From Porticoccaceae bacterium LTM1 (lineage in GTDB: Bacteria > Pseudomonadota > Gammaproteobacteria > Pseudomonadales > Porticoccaceae), in contig CP127080.1 in NCBI GenBank assembly GCA_030252795.1, positions 1,438,501 to 1,502,500 on the forward strand: a DNA stretch of 64,000 nt, read 5' to 3'. The notes below the pieces were generated by a model, which saw only the letters and a list, made by a program, of their open reading frames with translations, searched no databases and was not told the DNA's origin. A program made the position numbers and the translations under genes. The first letter of the stretch is position 1. Every line of letters starts with the position of its first letter. This document shows, piece by piece, positions 1 to 7,339 of this stretch.

Positions 1-171
1 GCTGTAGGCCAGCCAGTGGTGGCTGTCGGCGTCGTGTTCATCAATCTCGATTTCAGAGGGCACCTGTTGTTCATCGACAAAGACGGTAAAGCGAATCCGT
101 TTCAGTTGCTCGGAGTCTTTTTCCCAGGAGGCCGGTGATATTTTAATGCTGTAAAAATCGAGATCGTTCAT
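1..171 (-). CDS. GNAT family N-acetyltransferase, 5' part only
   Basis: The first 57 codons of a minus-strand gene are visible; the rest lies beyond the window edge. The reading begins MNDLDFYSIKISPASWEKDS and contains RIRFTVFVDEQQVPSEIEID, the N-terminal alpha1-beta2 signature of GNAT acetyltransferases that resemble ElaA and similar small-molecule acetyltransferases (basic R-x-R-x-x-VFV-EQ-VP). The acetyl-CoA loop (Q/R-x-x-G-x-G/A) is not in view, so the substrate cannot be guessed. The ATG at 169-171 is the only in-frame start in view. It is transcribed away from metE with about 130 bp between them, and that spacer holds no other ORF I can support. The family call is fairly safe; the function is unknown. 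Confidence 0.75.
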   Translation of the reverse strand, partial: MNDLDFYSIKISPASWEKDSEQLKRIRFTVFVDEQQVPSEIEIDEHDADSHHWLAYS

Positions 172-302
172 GGCAGCTGGTTCTCTGACAGGTATTTTGC
201 AGTGGCTATACATAAGAGTATACGAATATGGGATCGCAAGAACGACCCCGTATTCGAATATGCCAAAGCGCTTACCCGCAGTAGAATAGTAGAGCAGTAG
301 AG

Positions 303-2582
303 TTAAGCCAGTTCAGCTCTCGCCTGTTTTGCTGCCTCAACCATTTTTACCAGTGCAGCTTCTACTTCTGGCCAGCCACGGGTTTTCAGGCCGCAATCAG
401 GGTTTACCCAGAGTTGGCTGGCAGGAATCCGTTGGCTGGCTTCGCTCAGCAGCTCAACAATAGAGTCAACCGTTGGCACATTGGGCGAATGAATATCGTA
501 AACCCCCGGACCAATCTCATTGGGATAGGTGAACTCCTCAAAGGCCTGCAGCAGCTTCATTGCCGAGCGAGCGGTTTCGATGGTGATTACATCGGCATCC
601 AGCTCGGCGATAGCCTCGATAATGTCATTGAATTGCGAGTAGCACATGTGGGTATGTATCTGGGTGGCTGAGTCTGCCACAGCAGTGCTCAAACGGAACG
701 CATCCACAGCCCACCGCAGGTAAGCGGGCCATTGGGATTGCTTGAGCGGCAAACCTTCACGCAGTGCTGGCTCGTCGATCTGGATAACTTTGATCCCAGC
801 GGCTTGCAGGTCGGCAACTTCATCGCGCAGTGCCAGGGCAATTTGTCTGGCACAGGTTTCCCGGCTGATATCTTCGCGCGGGAAAGCCCAACCCAGCATG
901 GTTACCGGGCCGGTCAGCATGCCTTTAACCGGCTTTTCGGTCAGTGACTGGGCGTAGCGGATCCATTCAACGGTCATCGGCTCCGGACGGTGTACATCAC
1001 CGTAGATAATCGGCGGTTTTACACAGCGAGAGCCGTAACTTTGTACCCAGCCAGTGGCGGTAAATGCGTAGCCCTGCAGCAGTTCGCCAAAGTATTCCAC
1101 CATGTCGTTGCGTTCCGCTTCGCCGTGTACCAGAACGTCGAGACCGATTTGCTCCTGACGCTCGATAGCAAAAGCAATTTCATTCTGTATGACCTGTTGA
1201 TATTCAGCGGCAGAGATATCACCTTGGCGATAGCGGCGTCGAATCGACCGGATTTCACCAGTCTGCGGGAATGAGCCGATGGTTGTGGTGGGGAATGCTG
1301 GCAGAGTAATCTGCTTTGATCTGCGTTTGGCAAAGGGCTCACTGCGTTGCAGCCAGCTCTGGTCAATTTTCTGAAGGCGTTGCTGGACGTCTCTGTTGTG
1401 AACACGAAGCGAAATGCTGCGCTCCTCAACGATTTTATCGACAGTCGCAATCAGCGTGGCAGTAGTTTCGTCACCTTTGCCGGAAAGCACCTGGGCAATG
1501 GCGCTGACCTCAGCGAGTTTCTGTTTGCCAAATGCCAGCCAGCTGCGAATTTCCGGATCAAGGTTTTCCTCAACATCCAGATCAATCGGGCTGTGCAGCA
1601 GCGAACAGGATGGGGCAATCCACAGGCGATTACCCAGCTTTGCATAGGTTGCCTCGAGTCGCGCTACCGATTGACTCAAATGATTGCGCCAGACATTGCG
1701 ACCGTTAACGATACCCACAGAGAGAATTTTGTGTGGTGGCAGCTGATCGGCAAGCTTTTCAAGCTCGTCCGGGGCGCTCACTGCATCGAGGTGCAGGCCG
1801 GCAACCGGCAGGCGGCTGGCGGTGTAGAGATTATTGCCGTAACCACCAAAATAACTGGCCACCAGCAGCTTGATATCGCGGCGCTGCAACTGGTGATAGC
1901 TGCGTTCAAACGCCTGCTGCCACTGAGCTGGCAGGTCCAGTGACAAAATCGGCTCATCCAGCTGTACCCACTCGACATTGCTGCTGGCCAAGCGGTTCAG
2001 AATATCTGCATACACTGGCAAAAGTCGCTCCAGAAGTGCCAGCTTATCGAACTCATTGCCGCTGCACTTGGCCAGCCACAGGTAACTCAACGGTCCAAGC
2101 AAAACCGGCTTTGCGTTGTAGCCCAGCTGCTGTGCCTGCTCCAGTTCTTCAAACAATTGCGTCCACTGCACACTGAACTGCTGATCTTCGCTTAGCTCAG
2201 GAACAATGTAGTGATAATTAGTGTTAAACCACTTGGTCATATCGCTGGCGGAGCAGCAATCTCCACTCGGTGCCTGACCGCGAGCGCAGCGGAACAAGGT
2301 GTCCAGATTAATTTTGCCGTCGGCTGGCAGGTGACGAGCCGGAATCGCACCAAGCAGGGCAGAGGTGGTGAGCACTTGGTCGTACCAGGCGAAATCGCCC
2401 ACCGGAATCAGGTCAATGCCAGCGGCTTTTTGTAGTTGCCAGTTTTCTGCACGGATTTCAGCACCGATTCCCAGTAGTTCGTCCTGGGTGATTTTTCCTT
2501 GCCAGTAACTTTCCTGGGCAAATTTTAGCTGCCGCTTTAAACCAATTCGCGGAAAGCCAAGGTTGTGGGTTGTGATGGTCAT
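303..2582 (-). CDS. metE: cobalamin-independent methionine synthase MetE
   Basis: Encodes 759 residues, the usual length for 5-methyltetrahydropteroyltriglutamate--homocysteine S-methyltransferase, which makes methionine from homocysteine in the cytoplasm without B12. The start reads [20 protein letters not shown], the typical N-terminal barrel. The C-terminal catalytic barrel shows [27 protein letters not shown], the [10 protein letters not shown] strand, HTHMCYSQF (zinc ligands His and Cys) and [12 protein letters not shown] (the last zinc Cys). All zinc ligands are present, so it should be active. It is divergent from metR across 116 bp, the classical arrangement in which MetR with homocysteine activates metE. 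No cobalamin riboswitch is recognisable in the short leader. Confidence 0.98.
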   Translation of the reverse strand: MTITTHNLGFPRIGLKRQLKFAQESYWQGKITQDELLGIGAEIRAENWQLQKAAGIDLIPVGDFAWYDQVLTTSALLGAIPARHLPADGKINLDTLFRCARGQAPSGDCCSASDMTKWFNTNYHYIVPELSEDQQFSVQWTQLFEELEQAQQLGYNAKPVLLGPLSYLWLAKCSGNEFDKLALLERLLPVYADILNRLASSNVEWVQLDEPILSLDLPAQWQQAFERSYHQLQRRDIKLLVASYFGGYGNNLYTASRLPVAGLHLDAVSAPDELEKLADQLPPHKILSVGIVNGRNVWRNHLSQSVARLEATYAKLGNRLWIAPSCSLLHSPIDLDVEENLDPEIRSWLAFGKQKLAEVSAIAQVLSGKGDETTATLIATVDKIVEERSISLRVHNRDVQQRLQKIDQSWLQRSEPFAKRRSKQITLPAFPTTTIGSFPQTGEIRSIRRRYRQGDISAAEYQQVIQNEIAFAIERQEQIGLDVLVHGEAERNDMVEYFGELLQGYAFTATGWVQSYGSRCVKPPIIYGDVHRPEPMTVEWIRYAQSLTEKPVKGMLTGPVTMLGWAFPREDISRETCARQIALALRDEVADLQAAGIKVIQIDEPALREGLPLKQSQWPAYLRWAVDAFRLSTAVADSATQIHTHMCYSQFNDIIEAIAELDADVITIETARSAMKLLQAFEEFTYPNEIGPGVYDIHSPNVPTVDSIVELLSEASQRIPASQLWVNPDCGLKTRGWPEVEAALVKMVEAAKQARAELA

Positions 2583-2698
2583 GGGTCACCCTTGTGTTAG
2601 TCATATTTAGTGTTATTCATATTTCGATGGACGCCATTCTGGATTTCACCTAACATGAGTGCAAATCAAGTTTTAAGATTTAAACATGAGATAAATTT
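2583..2698. promoter_or_regulatory. metE/metR divergent control region
   Basis: This 116-bp spacer must hold both promoters. Two direct repeats are visible: TCATATTT at 2601-2608 and 2617-2624 (16-bp period), nearer metE, and AACATGAG at 2652-2659 and 2683-2690 (31-bp period), nearer metR. I do not find a clean MetR box of the TGAA-N5-TTCA type, so assigning these repeats to MetR binding is inference from gene order only. Confidence 0.4.
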
Positions 2699-3613
2699 AT
2701 GATTGATTTGAGACACCTCAGAACTATTCGAGCACTGGCCAAAGGCGGTTCGCTGGTGGAGGCCGCGGAAATGCTGCACCTGACCCAGTCCGCATTGTCC
2801 TACCAGCTGAAAGAGGTGGAAGATCGTATCGGTATGCCGCTGTTCGTGCGCAAGTCGAGGCCGTTGCAGCTGACCGGAGCGGGGCAGCGCCTTCTGGATT
2901 TGGCGCAACAGGTTCTGCCGCTGATTGAGCAGGGTGAGCGCGACCTCAAACAGATCAGCTCTGGCCAGGTGGGGCGTCTGTATATGTCCATTGACTGCCA
3001 CAGCTGCTTTGACTGGTTGATGCCGTCGATCAACTATTTTCGCGACAGCTGGCCGGAAGTGGAGGTAGACCTGAGCAGTGGCTTCAGCTTTGCGCCATTG
3101 CCAGTGTTGCAGCGAGGCGAACTGGATCTGGTGGTCACCTCAGACCCTGAACCTATGGACGGGATCGCTTACGAACCGCTGTTCCGCTATGAGGTGATGC
3201 TCGCCATTGCCAAAGACCACCCTCTGAAAGCGGAGCCCTATATTCAGCCGAAGCATATTCAGGATCAGACTTTGATTACTTATCCGGTGGAGCCGACTCG
3301 TATGGATGTGTTTAACCACTTCCTGACTCCGGCTGGTATTGCACCTGGGGCAGTTCGCAAAGCAGAGTTGACCCTGATGATTGCCCAGCTGGTCGCCAGC
3401 AACCGCGGTGTAGCGGCGCTGCCAAACTGGGCGTTGGCCGAATACGTGCGCAACGGCTTTATCGAGGCGCGCTCACTGGGTGAAGGTGGTTTGTGGCGCA
3501 CGCTCTATGCGGCGATTCGGGAGGAAGACAGGGAGTCTGCGTATATCAGCGATTTTATCAACAGTGCCCGTCGAATCAGCTTTGATAACCTGAAAGGTAT
3601 TCGCAGGCCATAG
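2699..3613 (+). CDS. metR: LysR-type regulator MetR
   Basis: 304 residues, normal for a LysR-family regulator. The N-terminus MIDLRHLRTIRALAKGGSLV followed by AAEMLHLTQSALSYQLKEVE is the winged helix-turn-helix. The effector domain (about residues 90-300) has the MetR-like stretch YMSIDCHSCFDWLMPSINYF, in which the CHSCF region is typical of MetR rather than other LysR proteins. It is predicted to use homocysteine as co-inducer and to control metE and itself from the shared 116-bp spacer. The ATG at 2699 aligns with the normal family start. Divergent placement beside metE strongly supports the name. Confidence 0.95.
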   Translation: MIDLRHLRTIRALAKGGSLVEAAEMLHLTQSALSYQLKEVEDRIGMPLFVRKSRPLQLTGAGQRLLDLAQQVLPLIEQGERDLKQISSGQVGRLYMSIDCHSCFDWLMPSINYFRDSWPEVEVDLSSGFSFAPLPVLQRGELDLVVTSDPEPMDGIAYEPLFRYEVMLAIAKDHPLKAEPYIQPKHIQDQTLITYPVEPTRMDVFNHFLTPAGIAPGAVRKAELTLMIAQLVASNRGVAALPNWALAEYVRNGFIEARSLGEGGLWRTLYAAIREEDRESAYISDFINSARRISFDNLKGIRRP

Positions 3614-3620
3614 AAGCCAT

Positions 3621-3651
3621 TTCATAACGTAACGAGCGCAGTAGTTATGAA
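3621..3651. repeat. 8-bp inverted repeat behind metR
   Basis: TTCATAAC (3621-3628) and GTTATGAA (3644-3651) are perfect complements around a 15-nt loop, starting 8 nt after the metR stop. There is no following T run on the plus strand, so it is a weak terminator candidate. It may instead protect the metR mRNA 3' end. Confidence 0.4.
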
Positions 3652-3660
3652 CCAACTTCT

Positions 3661-3685
3661 AAAAAAAACGCCCGACTCGGGCGTT
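3661..3685 (-). terminator. Rho-independent terminator, T run on the minus strand
   Basis: AACGCCCGA (3667-3675) pairs with TCGGGCGTT (3677-3685). Eight A residues at 3661-3668 precede the stem, so the U run forms only when read on the minus strand. On the plus strand the stem is followed by AGAGTG, a poor tail. metR and ggt are both on plus, so the orientation is odd (see findings). Confidence 0.6.
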
Positions 3686-3836
3686 AGAGTGTGTCGCTTT
3701 GCGACCTTTGGGGGTAGGTAATAGCAACAGCAATAAATTCAGTCTAGTAGGAGATTTCGAGAGTGCCAGTTTTTTTGCCCCCTTTTTTATCGTGGGGTAC
3801 TCTTACGCAATTCGTGGCAAGGATGGGAAGAGAACG

Positions 3837-5603
3837 ATGATTATAAAAAGAGTTGGATTGGCTGCCTTCAAAGGTTTTATAGCCTCATTAGCCTGTCTGC
3901 TGATGTTGCTAGCACTGCCGGCTATCAGCGCCGAAAAAGCCATTCTCGACTACGGCGTTTCGGCTCACCCGGTAATCAGCAAATCAGGGATGGTGGTCTC
4001 TCGCGATGCCATCGCCAGTAATGTGGGCGCGGATATTCTCGCCAAAGGCGGCAATGCCATAGACGCGGCAGTGGCTACCGGATTTGCCTTGGCAGTGACC
4101 TTCCCGCAGGCGGGTAATATCGGCGGTGGTGGCTTTATGATGGTCTATCTCGCCGAGGAAGACCGTACTATCGCTCTGGACTATCGGGAAATGGCACCGG
4201 CAGCGGCCTATCGCAAACTGTTCCAGGACGAAGAGGGCAATGTAGTAGAAGAGCGTGCCCGTTTCAGTCATAAGTCCGCCGGAGTACCGGGCACCGTTGC
4301 TGGCTTTGCCCATGTGCTGGAAAAGTACGGCACCTTGCCCCTGAAAGAAGTGCTCCAGCCAGCTATTGAGCTGGCCGAACAAGGTTTTGTTGTTGGCTAT
4401 CCACTGGCCCAGTCGCTGGAATCCCGCTCGGAGCGCTTTGCCAAACACGCGGCATCGGCCAAATACTTCTTGAAAGATGATGGTGACAGCTATCAGCAGG
4501 GGGAGACCTTCATACAGGCTGACCTCGCCAAAACGTTAAAGCAGATTGCCAAAAAAGGCGCTGCGGGTTTCTATGAGGGTGAAGTTGCCGACCAGATTGT
4601 TGACGAAATGGAACGCGGCAATGGCCTGATTACCCACGAGGACCTGAAAAACTATCGAGTTGTTGAGCGTAAGCCGGTAACAGGCAGCTACCGTGGCTAT
4701 CAAGTCGCCTCTATGCCACCGCCATCATCCGGTGGCGTTCACCTTATCCAGATGCTCAATATTCTCGAAGGCTGGGAGCTGAACAAACTCGGCCACAACA
4801 GCGCCGCCTACCTGCACGCCCTTACCGAAGTAATGCGCCGCGCCTACGCCGACCGCAGTAAATACCTGGGTGATCCGGATTTTTACGATGTGCCAGTAGA
4901 GAAATTATTGGATGCCAATTACGCCACAACTCTGCGCGAGTCCATTGACCTTGCCAAAGCCACTCCCTCACCATTGATCTCACCAGGGCTTGATCTGCCA
5001 AAAGAAAGTCCGCAGACCACTCATTTCACGGTCTGGGATAAACAAGGCAACGTAGTCAGCAATACCTACACGCTTAACTTTTCCTACGGCAGCGGCATTG
5101 CCGTTGAAGGTGCAGGCTTTCTGCTCAACAACGAAATGGATGACTTCTCATCCAAACCCGGTGAACCCAATGCCTACGGCCTGATCGGCGGCGAAGCGAA
5201 TTCCATTGAACCTCGCAAACGCCCGTTGTCATCCATGACGCCCACCATCGTATTCAAAGATGGCAAACCTTGGCTCGCCACCGGCAGCCCAGGCGGCAGC
5301 ACCATTATCACCGTGGTGCTGCAAACTATTCTGAATATGGTGGACTTTGATATGAATGTGGCCGAAGCCAGCATCACGCCGCGCATTCACCACCAATGGT
5401 TCCCGGACGAAATCCGCCTTGAAAAGGGGATCAGCCCGGATACCCAGATTTTACTCAGTCAGCGTGGCCATCAGTTGAAGGCTGGTGGGGTAGTGCTGGG
5501 GCGTACGGCTAGCATCATGATTAAAGACGGCGTGTTGTATGGGTTTTGTGATCTGCGCTGGCCGGGTGGGGCGGCGGTGGCAGCGGGGGATAGTGAGCGG
5601 TGA
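3837..5603 (+). CDS. ggt: periplasmic gamma-glutamyltransferase
   Basis: Cleaves the gamma-glutamyl bond of glutathione and transfers or hydrolyses the glutamyl group in the periplasm. I choose the ATG at 3837 (588 residues) over an upstream in-frame start at 3699 because GGAAGAG lies just before it and a signal peptide begins there (MIIKRVGLAAFKGFIASLAC, then LLALPAISA). The chain is a self-processing Ntn hydrolase. The catalytic Thr that becomes the N-terminus of the small subunit is Thr394, in the sequence ESPQTTHFTVWD. The substrate motif RPLSSMTPTIV and the GSPGGS oxyanion loop are intact. Length and motifs are normal, so the enzyme should be active. It is a single gene, with an AT-rich membrane-protein gene 33 bp downstream. 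Confidence 0.95.
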   Translation: MIIKRVGLAAFKGFIASLACLLMLLALPAISAEKAILDYGVSAHPVISKSGMVVSRDAIASNVGADILAKGGNAIDAAVATGFALAVTFPQAGNIGGGGFMMVYLAEEDRTIALDYREMAPAAAYRKLFQDEEGNVVEERARFSHKSAGVPGTVAGFAHVLEKYGTLPLKEVLQPAIELAEQGFVVGYPLAQSLESRSERFAKHAASAKYFLKDDGDSYQQGETFIQADLAKTLKQIAKKGAAGFYEGEVADQIVDEMERGNGLITHEDLKNYRVVERKPVTGSYRGYQVASMPPPSSGGVHLIQMLNILEGWELNKLGHNSAAYLHALTEVMRRAYADRSKYLGDPDFYDVPVEKLLDANYATTLRESIDLAKATPSPLISPGLDLPKESPQTTHFTVWDKQGNVVSNTYTLNFSYGSGIAVEGAGFLLNNEMDDFSSKPGEPNAYGLIGGEANSIEPRKRPLSSMTPTIVFKDGKPWLATGSPGGSTIITVVLQTILNMVDFDMNVAEASITPRIHHQWFPDEIRLEKGISPDTQILLSQRGHQLKAGGVVLGRTASIMIKDGVLYGFCDLRWPGGAAVAAGDSER

Positions 5604-5636
5604 TTTATTGCTTCGCAAAGGGAGTTTGGAGGTGGC

Positions 5637-6134
5637 GTGATTGAAATATTGTTAGGCCTTGGTCTTTTTCTTGGGATTGCTCTGCTTGTATTGGTTGTGG
5701 TTTTTGTTGTTCCGATGATTATTGATTTGGTTACTAAATCAGAAGGTGACTCAGATCATTTGTACACAATCTTCATGGAGGAAAGTGGCTACAGAGGACA
5801 TAAAGTATTGTCAGCTGCTGGGTGTTTGTTTCCTTTTATTTTGCTCACAAAATCATCGAACGATATAGGCGTCTGGATGTTGGTGGTCACTATATGTGCC
5901 ACCTGTTTTCTCTGTCATTTATCGGTCTACAAACACTATCCAGTTCTAACAAATAAAATGAAAGTGGTGCTGGCGATAATGCTGGGATTTCTTGCTGTGA
6001 TGAGCTTTCTTGTGAGAGTGGAAATTTTGTCCAAAAATATTCTTGTATTTATTTTGGTTGCTTCAGGGTTGATCTGGGGCGGTTATGCTGTCTTTCGGCG
6101 TTCGTTGTTAGTCCGTATTGCAAGGAGAAGCTAA
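5637..6134 (+). CDS. hypothetical multi-pass membrane protein
   Basis: 165 residues that I do not recognise. The start is GTG at 5637 with GGAGTTTGGAGG just upstream. The N-terminus MIEILLGLGLFLGIALLVLV is a strong membrane segment. Further hydrophobic stretches lie near residues 58-72, 78-95, 110-125 and 133-150, suggesting four or five helices, and the end is basic (FRRSLLVRIARRS). A charged loop EGDSDHLYTIFMEESGYRGH follows helix 1. Base composition is clearly more A+T-rich than ggt or metR, and there are many rare-looking codons, so it may have been acquired. It lies 33 bp after ggt on the same strand, and co-transcription is possible. Confidence 0.7.
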   Translation: MIEILLGLGLFLGIALLVLVVVFVVPMIIDLVTKSEGDSDHLYTIFMEESGYRGHKVLSAAGCLFPFILLTKSSNDIGVWMLVVTICATCFLCHLSVYKHYPVLTNKMKVVLAIMLGFLAVMSFLVRVEILSKNILVFILVASGLIWGGYAVFRRSLLVRIARRS

Positions 6135-6198
6135 AAGGCCGATAAATAGCGCTTTTTTCCCTATAACTTGTGACTTGTTGCTAGTTGCTGAGGTCTAG

Positions 6199-6342
6199 AT
6201 GAACTTTACAGTGGGTGGATAAAGTGATGGTAGTAGTCTTTTCTTGGTAACTATTGCTTTGATTATCGTAGTAGAGGTGTGGCTTGCAAGTAGAAAGCAA
6301 GTATACAAGCCATTGCGAGAAGTAGACGAAGGAAGGTTATAA
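6199..6342 (+). pseudogene. small membrane-protein ORF split by an in-frame TAA
   Basis: An ATG at 6199 with GAGGT 6 nt upstream opens a frame reading MNFTVGG, then TAA at 6220-6222, then SDGSSLFLVTIALIIVVEVW and LASRKQVYKPLREVDEGRL before TAA at 6340-6342. The second part has one clean hydrophobic helix followed by a basic, then charged, tail, which is unlikely to arise by chance in non-coding DNA. It is followed at once by a terminator. Either it is a small membrane-protein gene killed by one stop, or translation starts inside (TTG at 6244). No family recognised. Confidence 0.4.
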
Positions 6343-6345
6343 ACT

Positions 6346-6366
6346 AAAGGGGATGGCCCCCTTTTT
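6346..6366 (+). terminator. Rho-independent terminator after the small ORF
   Basis: AAAGGGG (6346-6352) pairs with CCCCTTT (6358-6364) around ATGGC, and the T run continues to 6366. It closes the 5637-6342 segment and separates it from the next gene. Confidence 0.75.
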
Positions 6367-6412
6367 GCTCCTAAAGTAGGGTGGTCACCTTTTTTTAAGA
6401 GAAATTTTACTC

Positions 6413-6847
6413 ATGACTATTTTTGTAAAAATTATTGGTTGTGTTGCTTTCGTTGCTCTGGTGCTCCTGATGTTTATGTCTGAAGGGGTGGAGAGGCTCT
6501 TAATTCTATTATCCAGTTTTTTGTTTTTTTATCTGGTCCATGTGGCTTTATATTTATTTGATTCACTTAAATTCTTGGGGCGAGATGTTGTTTTTCCGGT
6601 TGGAGGGGGTGCAACTTCACTGTCGTATATATTGACATCGTCAGAGTTGACGAGAGTCTGGTTCTTCTGTTGTGTTTTGTTGTTTTTTTGGTTTTCTCGT
6701 TTGGTCTTTAAAGATTATGTTTGGGGGTCGACAAGATATGTGGATGGAGAAATGCCTGTGTCTCAAGGGATGCGAGCAGCCTTCATGATGCTGCTATCGT
6801 TAGGGTTCTTTATAGCAGGTTTTAAAGGTGACTTTCCACTCTGGTAG
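6413..6847 (+). CDS. hypothetical membrane protein, AT-rich
   Basis: 144 residues, not recognised. The ATG at 6413 follows AAGAGAAATTTTACTC. Hydrophobic segments are visible at about residues 5-24, 29-48, 82-100 and 122-138, so it is probably a four-helix inner-membrane protein. A GGGATSLSY loop lies between helices 2 and 3. The codons are strongly A/T-ending with long T runs, unlike the flanking conserved genes. It ends 2 bp before a convergent gene remnant on the minus strand and marks the left edge of the accessory patch. No function can be assigned. Confidence 0.65.
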   Translation: MTIFVKIIGCVAFVALVLLMFMSEGVERLLILLSSFLFFYLVHVALYLFDSLKFLGRDVVFPVGGGATSLSYILTSSELTRVWFFCCVLLFFWFSRLVFKDYVWGSTRYVDGEMPVSQGMRAAFMMLLSLGFFIAGFKGDFPLW

Positions 6848-6849
6848 AG

Positions 6850-6956
6850 TTATAAGAACTCTTCAACAAACAACGTCCCATACTCCACCAATTGCTCAAT
6901 CACATTCTTACTCTCTGGCGACAGCAGATGCGACTGCAGGCTGTAAAGTCCGGAGC
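6850..6956 (-). pseudogene. remnant of a roxA-like 3' end
   Basis: Read on the minus strand this encodes LYSLQSHLLSPESKNVIEQL, then VEYGTLFVEEFL and a stop. The intact roxA at 14053-15192 ends LYSLQSYLLVPESKDVIEQL, VEYGALFIEY. The DNA is about 85% identical over roughly 85 bp (6872-6956 against 14069-14153), in the same orientation and about 7.2 kb away. Only the last ~35 codons exist here. Upstream the reading frame runs directly into a transposase fragment. The divergence rules out a very recent duplication; it is either the tail of a second roxA-like gene or the displaced end left by an insertion. Confidence 0.8.
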
Positions 6957-7230
6957 TGCTGAGTTGTGTTTTTCGCCAAAGATGGTCCTGTTTGCTGCCG
7001 ATCTTAATAAATACCTCATCCAGAAACCAAGTATCGTCGGGCTTCCCGGTGGACTTGCTTGGTATAACCAGTTGAAAAATTCAAACACCACAGACGAATG
7101 GTTTCATAGATGACGGTTACGTCGCAGCGGCCAATAGTTCTTCAACTTCTCTGAAGCTCAATGAGAATCGATGGTAAAGCAACGCCGTGTGGCCATTGCT
7201 GTGCGACAAAAAATGGATTTCCACGATTTG
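6957..7230 (-). pseudogene. decayed IS6-family transposase fragment
   Basis: Three minus-strand frames together spell the N-terminal half of an IS6-type DDE transposase: YHRFSLSFREVEELLAAAT, then (frameshift) DVTVIYETIRLWCLNFSTG, then (frameshift) DTWFLDEVFIKIGSKQDHLW. These match the family order RYPLSYRDVEELL / TVTYETIRLWC / GDTWYLDEVFIKI. FLDEV carries the first catalytic Asp. The rest of the catalytic domain is absent because the frame passes straight into the roxA-like remnant at about 6956. It cannot be active. It shows that an IS6-like element once sat at this edge of the accessory patch. Confidence 0.75.
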
Positions 7231-7339
7231 CCGTTGTCGAATAACTTCGTCCGCTTGCTATACAAATTCCCAGTTTGGCCTATATTTATATCTAACGCAT
7301 TTGCAGTCCAGCCTTAGGTGGAAATGCGGAGGAGACAAC

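Noticed and set aside
2583-2698. Cobalamin riboswitch or canonical MetR box upstream of metE
   Set aside because: The spacer is too short for a cobalamin riboswitch and no B12-box-like sequence or TGAA-N5-TTCA site is visible.
6892-7113. A 73-codon plus-strand frame
   Set aside because: The complementary strand spells an IS6-type transposase and a roxA tail, so this frame is a shadow.
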